A stretch of 37,014 nt of DNA from Nymphaea colorata (taxonomy: Eukaryota > Streptophyta > Magnoliopsida > Nymphaeales > Nymphaeaceae), in the NCBI RefSeq assembly GCF_008831285.2, contig NW_022204629.1, forward strand, positions 1 through 37,014, in the 5' to 3' direction. Made by a program: the position numbers and the translations under genes. Shown in pieces: positions 1 through 10,499 of this stretch. The notes under the pieces were generated by a model, which had not been told where the DNA came from, ran no database searches, and was given only the letters and a program-made list of their open reading frames with translations. Positions within the stretch are counted from its first letter, which is position 1, and each line of letters starts with the position of its first letter.

Positions 1-936
1 TCCTTTATTTTTAAAATAATTTTCGAAACCCTCTTTGTTATTTTGATAACACATAAGGGTGTCTTTATGAAATTTTAACTAAATATTTGGTTGCAAAACA
101 AATTTAACTTTCGTAAGCCTCTTTATGGAAAATCTTTTACCAAAAACGTTGCGGCATTCATTTTCATTAAATCTGATCAGATTTTGGGAATATGTCAAAA
201 ATGGTGGAATAAATCTGAAATTTTTAATCTGAGACTATAAATTGGCTTCAACACGAGTATTTCTCATTTTTTTGGTTGTACTTCTCTATCCTCTTTGAAT
301 TCTCTCTGCTAGGGTTTTGTCCGCCACTGTCCATAAAGCTGATTCTGGTGGCTAATGACCTACTAACCAGCGAGTATCGGCAACCTGCTAACCGGCAAGT
401 ATCATCGACCTAAAAGAAAAAATGCAGCGCGGCATAGGGAGCAACATTTGAGTAGTCATGGGTCCGCCTGAAAAAGGTAACAGTGACATAGGGCTTCACC
501 GCGCAGCGAGCCAGCCAGATTTGAAGGTCCAGCGAAACCGTCTGCAGCGACTGAGGGTTGTTGTAAGTTCACCGGAAAGAGGCAGCAACAGATTCTCTGG
601 CTGCATCAGAAGGGAAAAAAACAATGGTGGCTTCTCCAGCCACACCTGGCAGAATAAACAGCCGTGGTGAATAAACAGCTATGTTGTTCAGTCACTCAAG
701 CAGCAGACAGCTAGAAGGAGCGGTAGCAGATTCTCTGGTTAAGCTTCAAAAACTGGTAGTGGTGGTTTTCCAAGCTATCAAGTAAACTACTTTACACCCT
801 TTTCCTCCTATTTTTTTGTTCATTTTCCATTTTTTTGTTCTTTCGAGCAGAGGAATCTCTATTATTTGTTTCTGAAGCACAATACTTCTCCTTATTTGTT
901 ATTGATGTTTGTAGATCATAAAAAAACAACATTCTA

Positions 937-938
<2 letters not shown>
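1..938. other. Unassigned region, partly GC-richer
   Basis: No recognisable protein. A 70-codon open frame at 458-670 matches nothing I know and is probably chance. The stretch 350-760 is clearly less AT-rich than its surroundings. It contains an imperfect two-copy direct repeat of about 25 bp at 363-411, built on CTAACC(A/G)GC(G/A)AGTATC. It could be the leader of an old gene or retroelement; this is inference only. Confidence 0.4.
235..319 (+). promoter_or_regulatory. Promoter-like patch: TATA box and telo-box
   Basis: CTATAAAT at 235-242 resembles a plant TATA box. About 70 bp downstream, CTAGGGTTTTG at 309-319 contains a telo-box-like AGGGTTTT, a motif common in plant 5' leaders. A pyrimidine-rich stretch lies between them. 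No open gene follows, so this may be the promoter of a lost gene or part of an LTR. Chance occurrence in AT-rich DNA is possible. Confidence 0.22.

Positions 939-939
<1 letters not shown>

Positions 940-1010
<71 letters not shown>
940..1010. repeat. (TA)n(GA)n compound microsatellite
   Basis: About 46 bases of alternating TA run directly into about 24 bases of alternating GA. Confidence 0.95.
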
Positions 1011-1011
<1 letters not shown>

Positions 1012-1534
1012 ACAAAATAAAAAAATAATATGAAAAATGAGTTTTAAATATATATTTCGGGCAGATTCGAGCATGGCAAATTTCTTTTATGCCAACCCGA
1101 ATGTTAAATAACTAATCCAAGTCCAGCCCATCACAGACTGGATACCCAATTACTTATCCAGTACCCAACCCGGCAACCACCTTTGGTCTGCCAGCCGCAA
1201 CAAAAGCTGTGGCCAGACCTATGAAGAAAGTATGAACAGACTTGACCTGTTGAAAAATGTATTAGACTTATTAGCCAAGTAATCGTGTCCAAGATCTACA
1301 ATAAAGGTCAATTTTTATTTTATTTTATTTTATTTTTTTATGTATAGTTTTAGACAACGGTGGTTGCATTTGGAAAAGTATCTTATAAAATTCATCAGAA
1401 AAGGACTGGATCAACAATTGGACTGTCAGATCCAAGGATGATATGTCTATATAAAAAAACTGAAATCAGCAGGCTACTTTTGTGGTCCGATGATTTTTTT
1501 TTAATTTTGTGTTTTTAAAAACTTTCACAATAGA
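1011..1534. other. Intergenic, nothing recognised
   Basis: AT-rich sequence with no supported ORF or RNA gene, up to the target-site duplication of the MITE that starts at 1543. Confidence 0.5.
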
Positions 1535-1542
1535 TGCATTCT

Positions 1543-1981
1543 TAGGCTGCACAATGAGTCAAGTCAGCTCGAGCTTAACTCGAACTCGCTTGTCTAAACT
1601 CAACTCCAACTTTACTCATTTATAAACGTGTCGAGTTCAAGTTCAAGTATATGCTTGAAATGTTAAATGAGTCAAATTCAAGTTGTAAAAACTCGACTTG
1701 GCTCGATTGCATAGTAAAGGTTGAATTACAATGAGAAAAATATTTAGATGAATAGTAACTAAATGATTTAATCGAGTTAAACTAGCTAAAAAAATGAGAC
1801 ATACTTAACATAAATGAGTTAAATGAGTCAAACGAGTCATGTTCGAGCTGAATGTTGGACCATCGAGTCGAGCTCAAACTTGTTTTATGGAGCTCAACTT
1901 GAGTTCGAGCTCAAATTTTTTGAGTAGAATCGAGTGTGAGGTGGCCCAACTTGATCTTGACTCAGCTCATGTGCAGCCCTA
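1543..1981 (+). mobile_element. hAT-type MITE, complete, with perfect 8-bp TSD
   Basis: The element starts TAGGCTGCACAATGAG and ends CTCATGTGCAGCCCTA, so its ends are imperfect inverted repeats. It is flanked on both sides by the identical octamer TGCATTCT (1535-1542 and 1982-1989). An 8-bp TSD with TAGG..CCTA termini is the hallmark of the hAT superfamily. The interior is full of subterminal GAGTC/CTCGAG/AACTCG motifs on both strands and has no ORF, so it is non-autonomous and would need a hAT transposase in trans. A related, more diverged copy in the same orientation lies at 5258-5663. The perfect TSD suggests a younger insertion than that copy. Confidence 0.88.
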
Positions 1982-1989
1982 TGCATTCT

Positions 1990-4519
1990 GGAAGTCATGA
2001 TCATGTGGCAACTGACTGCACCTTTTGCTATATTTTTTAATGACGTAAAACTTTATATATCCGCGCTACTCAAAATCCTTCATTCTCTCTCTTTTGACAA
2101 TTGCCAGTATGTACAGTTGTTAGGCCTGTTTTAATATATTTAGTTGACAAGACTTAATGTCCCATTATAGTGCGAGTACCCCGCGAGGAAAAGGGAAAAA
2201 AGTGGTGGATGAGAGATAAAGAGCAGGTGCCAATAAAATGTTAATGCATAACAAAATTTGGGGACAAAAAGTCCCCTAGATACAAGAAAAAACCGCAAAC
2301 AGAAAATTGAATAAAAAAAATATACAAGTCAACAGCGGTCCATAAAAGCAAATTTCGGTGAGGTGAGGAATGAGAGAGAACATACAGGTTGCAAGAGTCT
2401 AGCTAGTTGGGAGAGAGTGAGTTGAATTTATTTGAACAAAAACGAATTTTGGTTCACATAATATTAAGTACATAAAAAAATTCAATTATTCATAAATATG
2501 AGCCAAAATTTGTGTGGGCTTCTCTAGTATTGAATTATTGCGCTTCTTCAATTTAATAATGCATAAAGCTGAAGCACGTAGAAAAAATCATTTTGATATC
2601 CTCATTGAGATATTTTGGATAGATGTTATTCAGCATGTATAAATACACTTATTTAGGGACTTAATTCAAAAGAGAAAAGTGGGGAACTGATTTTTTTTCC
2701 TTTTTTGTGGATAGGCATTCTCTTGGATGAACTGCCTCGTGTTTCCTCATCCTTCTTTCGTTGCCATAATGCAGTCGATATTTTTGCTTATTTTTCACAA
2801 AACATCTGCTTCAGGTTGGAGGATGATACCTTATAAACTTACCTTTGCCCCCATGTCTAAGGGTTCAGGGCATGCTTTGAGGACCTAAGTGGCAGCCGTG
2901 CCATCATCTGCAGTCCAAGAGAGCAGTAACCATCCAAATCAAGCCAACAATACACCACTTACATGCCGACCGGCTCGACCAGTTATGCTACACTTTTGTC
3001 GGAACTTGTTGAACATGTAGTTGTACAGTAGTCTAACACAGCTCCTATTCCAAATCCATTTACTAAGCCTGAGCCCAGTTTTGAACATAAATTTTCATTA
3101 GATCAAAATCCAATCACTGAACCAAAATCTGGAATCCAAATTAGAATCAGATCCAGAAAGCTTTTTTTGGCATAAGAATCGCCTGGATCCACATTCTACT
3201 GTGTTAAAGTTATACTGATCTGACAGCAATACTTTAGCTGTCAGATTTAAAATTCAAACCAAACCCCAATGGAAAAAAGCAGGCCTGTTGGACATATGCC
3301 CATCCATGAAGCTTATCATTTACATCCATAAGCCTTGCTCTTTTCGGCTCTCCAGCATAGAGAAATGATTGAAACGTGGATGGCGAACAATAATGCAACA
3401 TTCTGAAGGCTACATACATTTTTCAGCTTTAATTAACCACACGATCCTTCAAGTTAATTCCAGGTTGACCCCAGAAATACATGCGTGCTTGAACAGATTA
3501 ATTTCATTGGATGCACAAATAATTAAATTAGTGTGCAGTTCTACAAAATGCACGTGGAAATTTGGAAACTAATACCACAAACATCCTTATCAGGAAAATA
3601 CCAGTGGGGTTTTCTCAAGTATTTTTCAGTAAATTGTTTTTCATTTGAAAATTTTTGGGAAAAATCACAAGATTTTCCTGATATTTTTACTTGTTTTCTC
3701 ATAAATATTGCCAGATTAGTGAAAATATTGCGATATCTGTGACAGTGGTGGAAACAATATTGATATATTTATAGAAATCCTATATATTATCAATAAGTTA
3801 ATAAACAATTCCGGAAGAGTTTGCCAAAATTTTATTTTAATAGCAAGATCTCATTTAATAATTGAAATGTAACTGTGAGACTTGGCCTTGGAGGTGATTA
3901 GAAAAAGAACAAGAACTAATGTCCGTTAATTGATTTACATATTTGATATATGGCCATGCATAATATATTTACAGAAGATGGGTCGAACCCACTTGTCATT
4001 TTGGTGTCCTTTATCAAAAGCAAGACTTAAATTAAGCGTACGTCCACTTAATTTGCAAAAGTTAATTAAACAACAAAAACACATTTATCACAAATCAACA
4101 AAGGACATAATCTAATTGAACCGACAGCATCAAAATTAAGAAATATGGATCTAAAATGAAGCACTCTTTTTTTTTTCTTTGTCTATGTTTATGATTTTTT
4201 CTTAAACATGTTTGCATCATTTCCAAAAAACAAATTATGAAAGAAATAGTAGGCATGAGTGCGTAAAAGTTAATGTACGACATGCATACTGTTCATAGAC
4301 CAATCCTTTTAGACAAAATCTTACACTTATACATTACTTTTAAACTTTTAAAGGTCTACTTAAATATTTTTCATTGCATTAAACAAATACGAACTTTGAG
4401 TTTACATATAATGAAACAAAATGTTCGTAAAACTATATTCTTTCATGTTATTCTATTGTTTACCTTGTTAACACATGGAGAATTTATGGGGTGAATTTGT
4501 TTGTTCAGGCATGTGGTAG
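1990..4519. other. Intergenic, no gene recognised
   Basis: AT-rich DNA. The open frames here (60-73 codons, both strands) have no recognisable motif and no supporting gene structure. At 3600-3780 there are several short GATATTT/AAATATTG-type motifs that may be a decayed MITE, but I cannot define ends. Confidence 0.5.
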
Positions 4520-5935
4520 GCTTGGTTATGGGCTTTTGACTCTTGGCTTTTAAGATTCCACGTTCCGTTTTGGCTTCGATAGAGAAAGACTGTGCAGCTG
4601 TGCTCCTTTTCTAGTGGAGGGATTCAGAAGATCCTAGAGTAAGACATTATGCAATGAAATGCATGGACAGATCTATGCGGTGCCCTCTTTTCCCTCTATG
4701 AGAAAGGAGGAGTAGACATTGCTAAACTTTTAAGTGAAGTAAAGCTTTTCTGATTTACTTGGCCAAGTAAATTCCTTGTTGAAGGAATTAAGATCCAAGT
4801 ATCACTAGTTTCCATTGGGTATATTATGCCATCTCTTTGAATGGAGAAGCTGATAAGCTTTTGTGGATTAATGGACAGGAGGCATCCTCACTGAAATGTA
4901 ATGACATTTGCAATTATATCAGGAGGAAGGACCAGAAAGACCCATTGAGATGTGCATGTTTTGAAAGAAGCTCCCAACTATGGATTGAATCCAGTGGTTT
5001 GGGGTATTACTAGCGACCAGCAAGATGCCCAGTTTAGAAAGGGATGCAGAAACAGTTGACGAAAGTCCTGTGTTTTGTGGGCCAGAAGTTCAATATTAAT
5101 ATTCGTACCAACTCTCCTTGCAAGAAAGGATGAAAGGTGGTGGAAGCAGAAGTTTCGCATGCATTTGGTCAAGAATTGTTGGTCTATGTGTCTTAACAGT
5201 CTACAGCTTGTGGAAAGAAAGAAATGTGGGCTTACATGATAATGACTGTGGAGGCGGTAGAAATGGATCGAGTTAACTCGATTCGACTTCAACTTGCTTG
5301 AAAAAACTCTACTCAACTTGAATAATTTATAAATGAGTTGAGTTCGTGTTTAAATTTATGTTTAAAATGTTAAATGAGTCCATTTCAAGTTGTAAGAAAT
5401 CATCTGGTTTAAACTTGGCTTGCCTCAACTATGTAAAACTGGTTCATCATAGTTGAATTAGTTAAATGAGTTAACGAGTTGACGAGTTAAAAAAAAAAAC
5501 AAGATAGGTTAAGATAAATGAGTTAACTGAGTTGAGCTAATTCTCGACACCATATAGTCGAATCGAGCTCGAGCGTGTGCTGTGGTTCCAATTGAGCTCA
5601 AGCTCGAGTTTTTTGAGATGAGTCAAGATCCAGCTGGCCCCAAGTTGGCTCGTGTACAACCCTGGTGGTGGTGGATTATTGGCTAGAATATTTTGCGAGG
5701 ATTTGGAACAACTTGTGGTGGCAGCTTCTTGGTGGGTGAAATGAAATCTCTCTTTGGCTGAATAGAGGCCGGATTCTCCTATTCTTGATCTTCCTTTTAT
5801 CATCATTGGGTAAGGTGGAAGTGGGCCAGAAAACACCTATGCATTTGTGAGGTTCCAGTGGAGTGGTATGGGCAGTTACGAGCACCAGCCCCACAAATTT
5901 TTGCTATATTTATATATGTACCTTTGATTCTTTAG
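4520..5935 (+). pseudogene. LINE (non-LTR retrotransposon) 3' fragment, C-terminal part of ORF2
   Basis: Broken plus-strand frames match the C-terminal region of plant LINE ORF2, after the reverse transcriptase core. Around 4570-4610 the translation reads IEKDCAAVLLF, then a stop, then WRDSEDPRVRHYA, as in LINE segments that follow the RT thumb. Near 4694-4725 it reads YEKGGVDIAKL, like the common KEGGLGI block. At 5203-5250 it reads LWKERNVGLHDNDCGG, the WKERN motif of the zf-RVT tail. The frame is interrupted by stops, by frameshifts and by a hAT MITE at 5258-5663; after it, coding-like sequence resumes (LLARIFCEDLEQLVVAASWW). The 5' part (endonuclease, RT core) is absent, typical of 5'-truncated LINE insertions. 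No clear poly(A) tail or TSD was found, so both ends are approximate. Confidence 0.62.
5258..5663 (+). mobile_element. hAT-type MITE, second copy, nested in LINE relic
   Basis: The interior is colinear and in the same orientation as the MITE at 1543-1981: shared blocks include TTTATAAATGAGTTGAGTTC-like and AAATGTTAAATGAGTC sequences. The right end GGCTCGTGTACAACCCT is the diverged counterpart of the terminal inverted repeat; the left end is poorly preserved. The flanks GGAGGCGG (5250-5257) and GGTGGTGG (5664-5671) agree at 6 of 8 positions, consistent with an aged TSD, though both are low-complexity. It splits the LINE tail, so it inserted after the LINE. Confidence 0.7.
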
Positions 5936-6044
5936 TTATTTGTAAATATTAAAGCCCCTTAAAGTATGAGAATGATTTAAATAATGCCCATCAGCTAAAA
6001 ATTGCTAGTTCCACCACTGTTTTTTTTTTTTAGCCACAAATGGG

Positions 6045-6369
6045 TAGAGATCTTCATATATCCAATTTGAATTGGATATTTGACCATTCCAACAAAATCA
6101 GATATAAAAAAATTAATATCTAATTAAGAAATAGAATTGAATTGATCAAATATACATAAATATCTGATCCAATTTGTATGCAGATTCAGACTTCCTATAT
6201 CCAATCCTCTTACATGCATTTTGAAAATCGGTTGGATTCAGTCCAAAATTCGCATTTGGATTCAGATATGATTTCTCTTTATTTGTACTCAAATCGGAGT
6301 ACAAGGATATCCAAAAAATTGGATACGTTTAAGATATATCCTATTGGAATCCAATCCTTGACATCCCTA
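6045..6369. mobile_element. Probable hAT-like MITE rich in GGATATCC-type motifs
   Basis: The segment begins TAGAGATCTTCATATATCCAA and ends TTGACATCCCTA; the ends are partly complementary (TAG(A/G)GAT). The interior has many copies of ATCCAAT/ATTGGAT on both strands, a subterminal-repeat pattern seen in non-autonomous hAT elements. The putative TSD (CAAATGGG against TAAATAAG) matches at only 5 of 8 bases, so the ends are uncertain. The 64-codon open frame inside it at 6178-6372 is not credible as a gene. Confidence 0.4.
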
Positions 6370-6377
6370 TAAATAAG

Positions 6378-7360
6378 GAACATCTGATTTTCTAATGGGC
6401 ATTCCTTTGAATTTCCTATGGCATTGCTGCTTTGCTGGTAAATGCAGAGGACAGGATGGCATGCATGTAGCTAGTGAAATTGTTCAATAGAGGTGGTTGA
6501 AATGCATATGATGCTTCTTGGGGAATTCCTGTTGCGATTCTCAATAGATATCCTTGTGCATACTGAAAAGGCTTCCTTGTCTTCTTCATTTTCAGTCAGA
6601 TTCAAACAGGAAAAGAAGGTTCCCAATCAAGGGTTCCCCCAGAATACCAGATCAAGAGATGAATTAGCAGATCACAGGGCTAAGTCGAAGCATGTGTCAC
6701 TTTGCGAGGGATTTTTGGGCTTTGCTAATCTAATCCCCTGATCAATGAACCTACAAAATACCTCAAATTGGGAAGATTTGAACCATAGTCTCATATCAAT
6801 CCCTGCGGGCCACGATTCATCTATAGCCGAGGCTCAGACATGGCATCGAAAGAGTGACCCGAACCTGTCCCTGACCAGCTCATGAGTAGCATCCCCTTCT
6901 CCTGTCGTGGATGGACTGTAGCCTGTGGTCCAACCCATGGATCCCGGGAGGGGGGGCTATAGAGATCCTTGTATGGAAGCTGCAGCTCTTCCCAATCTTA
7001 GGCTTCGTTTGTTTTTTGCACTTAAATCGAAGTGGTTTATATATGCCTACATGGTGCACCAAAATTTTGTTCGCATGCATGTGATCTGCCACTTGGTGAA
7101 CGAAGGTTTTCAACAATGAAATTGGGATCGGTAGTCAATGGATTTACTTTATCAAGAATGCCTTGATGGCAAAGGCGTGGTTATGTCAGTCCGTATATGC
7201 AGGTCGTTATAAGCATTATTCCCTTTTGGGAGGCAAAGAAACATCTTTTAGTTTTTTGTCACGCTCCTTTCGTTATCTCATACCCCTATGGTTATTTCAT
7301 ACCCATGTCGTTATCTCTGTAAAGACCTATAATTTCAAACTAATGTAATGAAATATAAAC
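6378..7360. other. Intergenic, nothing recognised
   Basis: Several 60-80 codon frames overlap on both strands, for example 6493-6741, but none shows a known domain. A G-run lies at about 6948-6956. Confidence 0.45.
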
Positions 7361-7362
7361 AT

Positions 7363-7379
7363 GTATATATATATATATA

Positions 7380-7429
<50 letters not shown>

Positions 7430-7443
7430 TATATACATATATA
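7363..7443. repeat. (TA)n microsatellite
   Basis: Nearly pure alternating TA/AT of about 80 bases with a few C interruptions. Confidence 0.95.
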
Positions 7444-7749
7444 ATCTGTTTAGTTTTATGAAGTATTGGGACCAATCAAACTAAGTATTAAATCTATAAT
7501 TAAAATTAGAGGGGTGTGGTTGAGTAGAATGTTAGGACTATTAGAAAGAATAAAAGAGATATTAAATGGGGGTAGGAGATGCAAAAGAGTCGCCCTTTTT
7601 CCTTTGGGTAACAGTAAAATTGAATGGAAATTATGGAGCCATCAAAAAGGGCTTATTAAGCTTGAGTAAATGGCATTTTAGCCTTCTACTCGCTGCTATC
7701 ATAGTGAAAAAAGCTTTTGTAAAGATTGGAGAGAGAATGAGATACCTTC

Positions 7750-7881
7750 CATTTGCTTGTTGCATCTCTGGTTGAATTCTACATTGAGGTCAATGACTTG
7801 TTCTCTTATCATCTCAACCACAAAGTGTTAGAGAAGGATGCTAGTGGGTTGCTGATTCAAATAGTCTCTGTTCAGGTAAGT
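7750..7881 (+). other. Possible exon remnant with consensus 5' splice site
   Basis: A short open stretch, reading EFYIEVNDLFSYHLNHKVLE and a further 15 or so residues, ends exactly at CAG|GTAAGT (7873-7881), a consensus plant 5' splice site. I do not recognise the protein, and no clear acceptor or partner exon is visible. It may be a decayed host-gene exon or coincidence. Confidence 0.2.
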
Positions 7882-7981
7882 GCTCTACTTAATTTGGGTT
7901 GGCAATCATTAACGCATAGATATGGTTATGTGCAAAAGGCTTATGTGGTAATCTGGATGTATATGATTATGTATGTGTAGT

Positions 7982-8360
7982 ACAAGGAAAGAAAAAAAAC
8001 TGATCGGACATAGTCAATCAGGACTGTCTCGATCCATAAATTTCTCAAGTACATATTTAGAAACAGTAACAAGCCCATGTTTGGACACCTATGCAACTTT
8101 AAATACGTATATTATGATCAGATCTTAAATATATACACATCTATATGTCACATAGGTGTAAAGAGAGAGCGAGCGCAGCAACTATCATAAACTAGAGTGT
8201 TGGTAGATTGCATTTAGAGTACATAGATCCACACGCAGATTGAGTGAACAAACCTTATATTTTTTAGGTATAGAAATATTTAGACCTAAGTGCAGCATGT
8301 AGTTCTCAGATATTTAATATATTTAAATGTATACAAAGATATGTCAATGTATATGCATGC
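7982..8360. other. Intergenic, nothing recognised
   Basis: AT-rich sequence with no supported feature. Confidence 0.45.
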
Positions 8361-8362
8361 AA

Positions 8363-8365
<3 letters not shown>

Positions 8366-8423
<58 letters not shown>

Positions 8424-8424
8424 G
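8366..8424. repeat. (AT)n microsatellite
   Basis: About 50 bases of alternating AT with a GTATATATAG end. Confidence 0.95.
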
Positions 8425-8584
8425 ATGCTTTCGATAATATGCAAAGCGAAGCGTGTGTTCTTTGTTGAGTAAGGAATGATGTTATTTGTATTAAAGTCAT
8501 GTTAAAACTGATGTAGTGCATAATTTTGTGAGACGTGTCTACTAACTTTAAGGAAAACAAAGCGAGAAGATATTATTTGTCTAC

Positions 8585-9300
8585 ATGTCAATCATAAGGA
8601 TACATCAATGATAAGATAATATTGTCATTACATGCATATATATGACAATCATATAAATGTATCAGATTTGAGAAAAGATTGACCTTACCTGAACAACTAT
8701 ATGGATATATCAGAGACAATATATATGACAATTCTATGAGTACATCATGAATGAGATAATACAGTTGTTAAACATATATATATGAGAATCATATGGATAT
8801 TTCATATATCAGATAATGTTGTTCTTACATATTTATATATGACAATCATATGAATATATCATAGATGAGATAATGTTGTTGTTACATACATATATATGAC
8901 AATCATATGAATGTATCATACATGAGATAATATTGTTTTTTCTTGAATATTTATGAAAATCATATTGATATATCAAAGATGAGATAATACTGTTTGTACA
9001 AGAACATATATGACAACCATATGGATATATAAGAGATGAGATCATACTGTTCTTGATTGAATATATATGACAACTATATGGATATATGAGAGATGAGATA
9101 ATGCCGTTCTTACCTATCAATTTGACAATCATATATACATGTTAGAGTAAGAGATAAATATTGCCATACATATATATCCCTGGCAGCTATTTGTGCATGT
9201 TAAAATTTTGATAATGCTGCTCATACATACGTATATTCAGGGACACATGGACAATCTTATGGACACATTTGAGCATTGATAATGTTGTTCATAAAAATGT
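8585..9300. repeat. 57-bp tandem repeat (minisatellite), about 12 units
   Basis: Units begin GACAATCATATGRATATATCA and continue GATGAGATAATRYTGTT, followed by a variable AT-rich stretch. Unit starts near 8726, 8784, 8841, 8898, 8955, 9012, 9069 and 9124 are 55-58 bp apart. The central units are the best conserved and the outer ones (8585-8725, 9182-9300) drift. A period of 57 is divisible by three, so the minus strand has an open frame of 19-residue repeats (8833-9132). That is a by-product of the repeat, not a gene. Confidence 0.9.
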
Positions 9301-10499
9301 TATATTGCAGGTGTAAATGAAATGGAATTGGAAAGATTCTCTCCCCTAAGATATGCTGAGCAATAATGCCTATTTTAACCCAGTCTAATTAGAATGATCA
9401 AAACTCTGTATGGTAATATATTTTTAGGTAGTTGAACTTGTTGGTCTTGAAAATTATGCTCAAGGCTAGGTTTCATGAGGAATTACTTGAATATAGTTTG
9501 ATATGACAAATCGTTTGTTCATATACAATAAAACACCAAATATATCTTATGCTATGGCACATGTGGTTGCGAGTGGAATTTGGTGACTGGTTTGTCCATG
9601 GAGGTTATGGGGTGGCATGAGCTCATTGTAGCTGCCGATTCCTCCATGCGCACTCCACTGAACATAGGGTATTGGGCGCCACAAGGGCTTGAGATTTTGT
9701 TTCTATTTTTGTAGAGAGCAAGGTTTCTCCTGGTTCCTCAACCCGAGTACCTAGAGAGGCTGGCCTACCACTTGGGCTAAGGTTGGGTGGTTGGACCATG
9801 CTGCTGTTGTGGCGATCTAGGATATTTTAGGAGGTTTCACTGCAGATTACCCTTGGTCTTTGTACAGTGCCTAGTGAAGATTGGTAATGTTCTGCATCGG
9901 TTTGTGCCTACATGGATTTTTGCTGATGCTCGTCACTATAATCATGATTGGTAGTTGTTAGACTATCGATGTATCTTCTCAACCCACATTGTTTCGTGTT
10001 ACTACATTTGTGGTAGTAAGTTTAGCCTTGGTGATGCTTAAGATTTCAGCTCATAGGTGGTGGTCTTGAGCAACATATTGGTTTTTGTTTGAGATAAATG
10101 TATATCTATTTTGTCGAACCATGCCCTACCCATGATTAGATATTTACCGCTTTTTCCCTTCTATCTCTACAGGTAGTCCTTTATTGACTAATGGCTTTTG
10201 GGACAGACTCCCCTAGTTTTGTGACAGACTACCATTGGTGATATAGGCATTCAGTCGAGTCTAGGATTATTTTTGTGACTTTGTTTTCATTGAGTCATTG
10301 TGGTATTTTGTTTGGACTCTACATGGGTTCTTGTAACCCCGTTCTTCTTGTTGGATCTTTCTTTGCCTTGGTCATTACCTAAGATTTGATTTGACCTTTA
10401 AGCCTTGATGTTTATTTTGTAATATATCTATATATTCCTTGTACATGAAAAAAAGATTGTCTCAAAATTTAGCTCGTCACAACTTTTATATCATCGTAC
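9301..10499. other. Unassigned region before the gag fragment
   Basis: No ORF above background and no domain recognised. The stretch 9580-10440 is less AT-rich than its neighbours and ends in an AT-rich tail with a short A-run (about 10449-10455), so a non-LTR element end or the leader of the downstream gypsy fragment are both conceivable. I could not support either. Confidence 0.4.

Noticed and set aside
4978-5316. 112-codon minus-strand frame
   Set aside because: Antisense to the LINE ORF2 tail and runs into the MITE, so it cannot be one gene.
8833-9132. 99-codon minus-strand frame with 19-residue repeats
   Set aside because: By-product of the 57-bp tandem repeat.
8585-9300. CRISPR-like regular repeats
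   Set aside because: Units are contiguous 57-bp tandem repeats without unique spacers, in a plant-type sequence.
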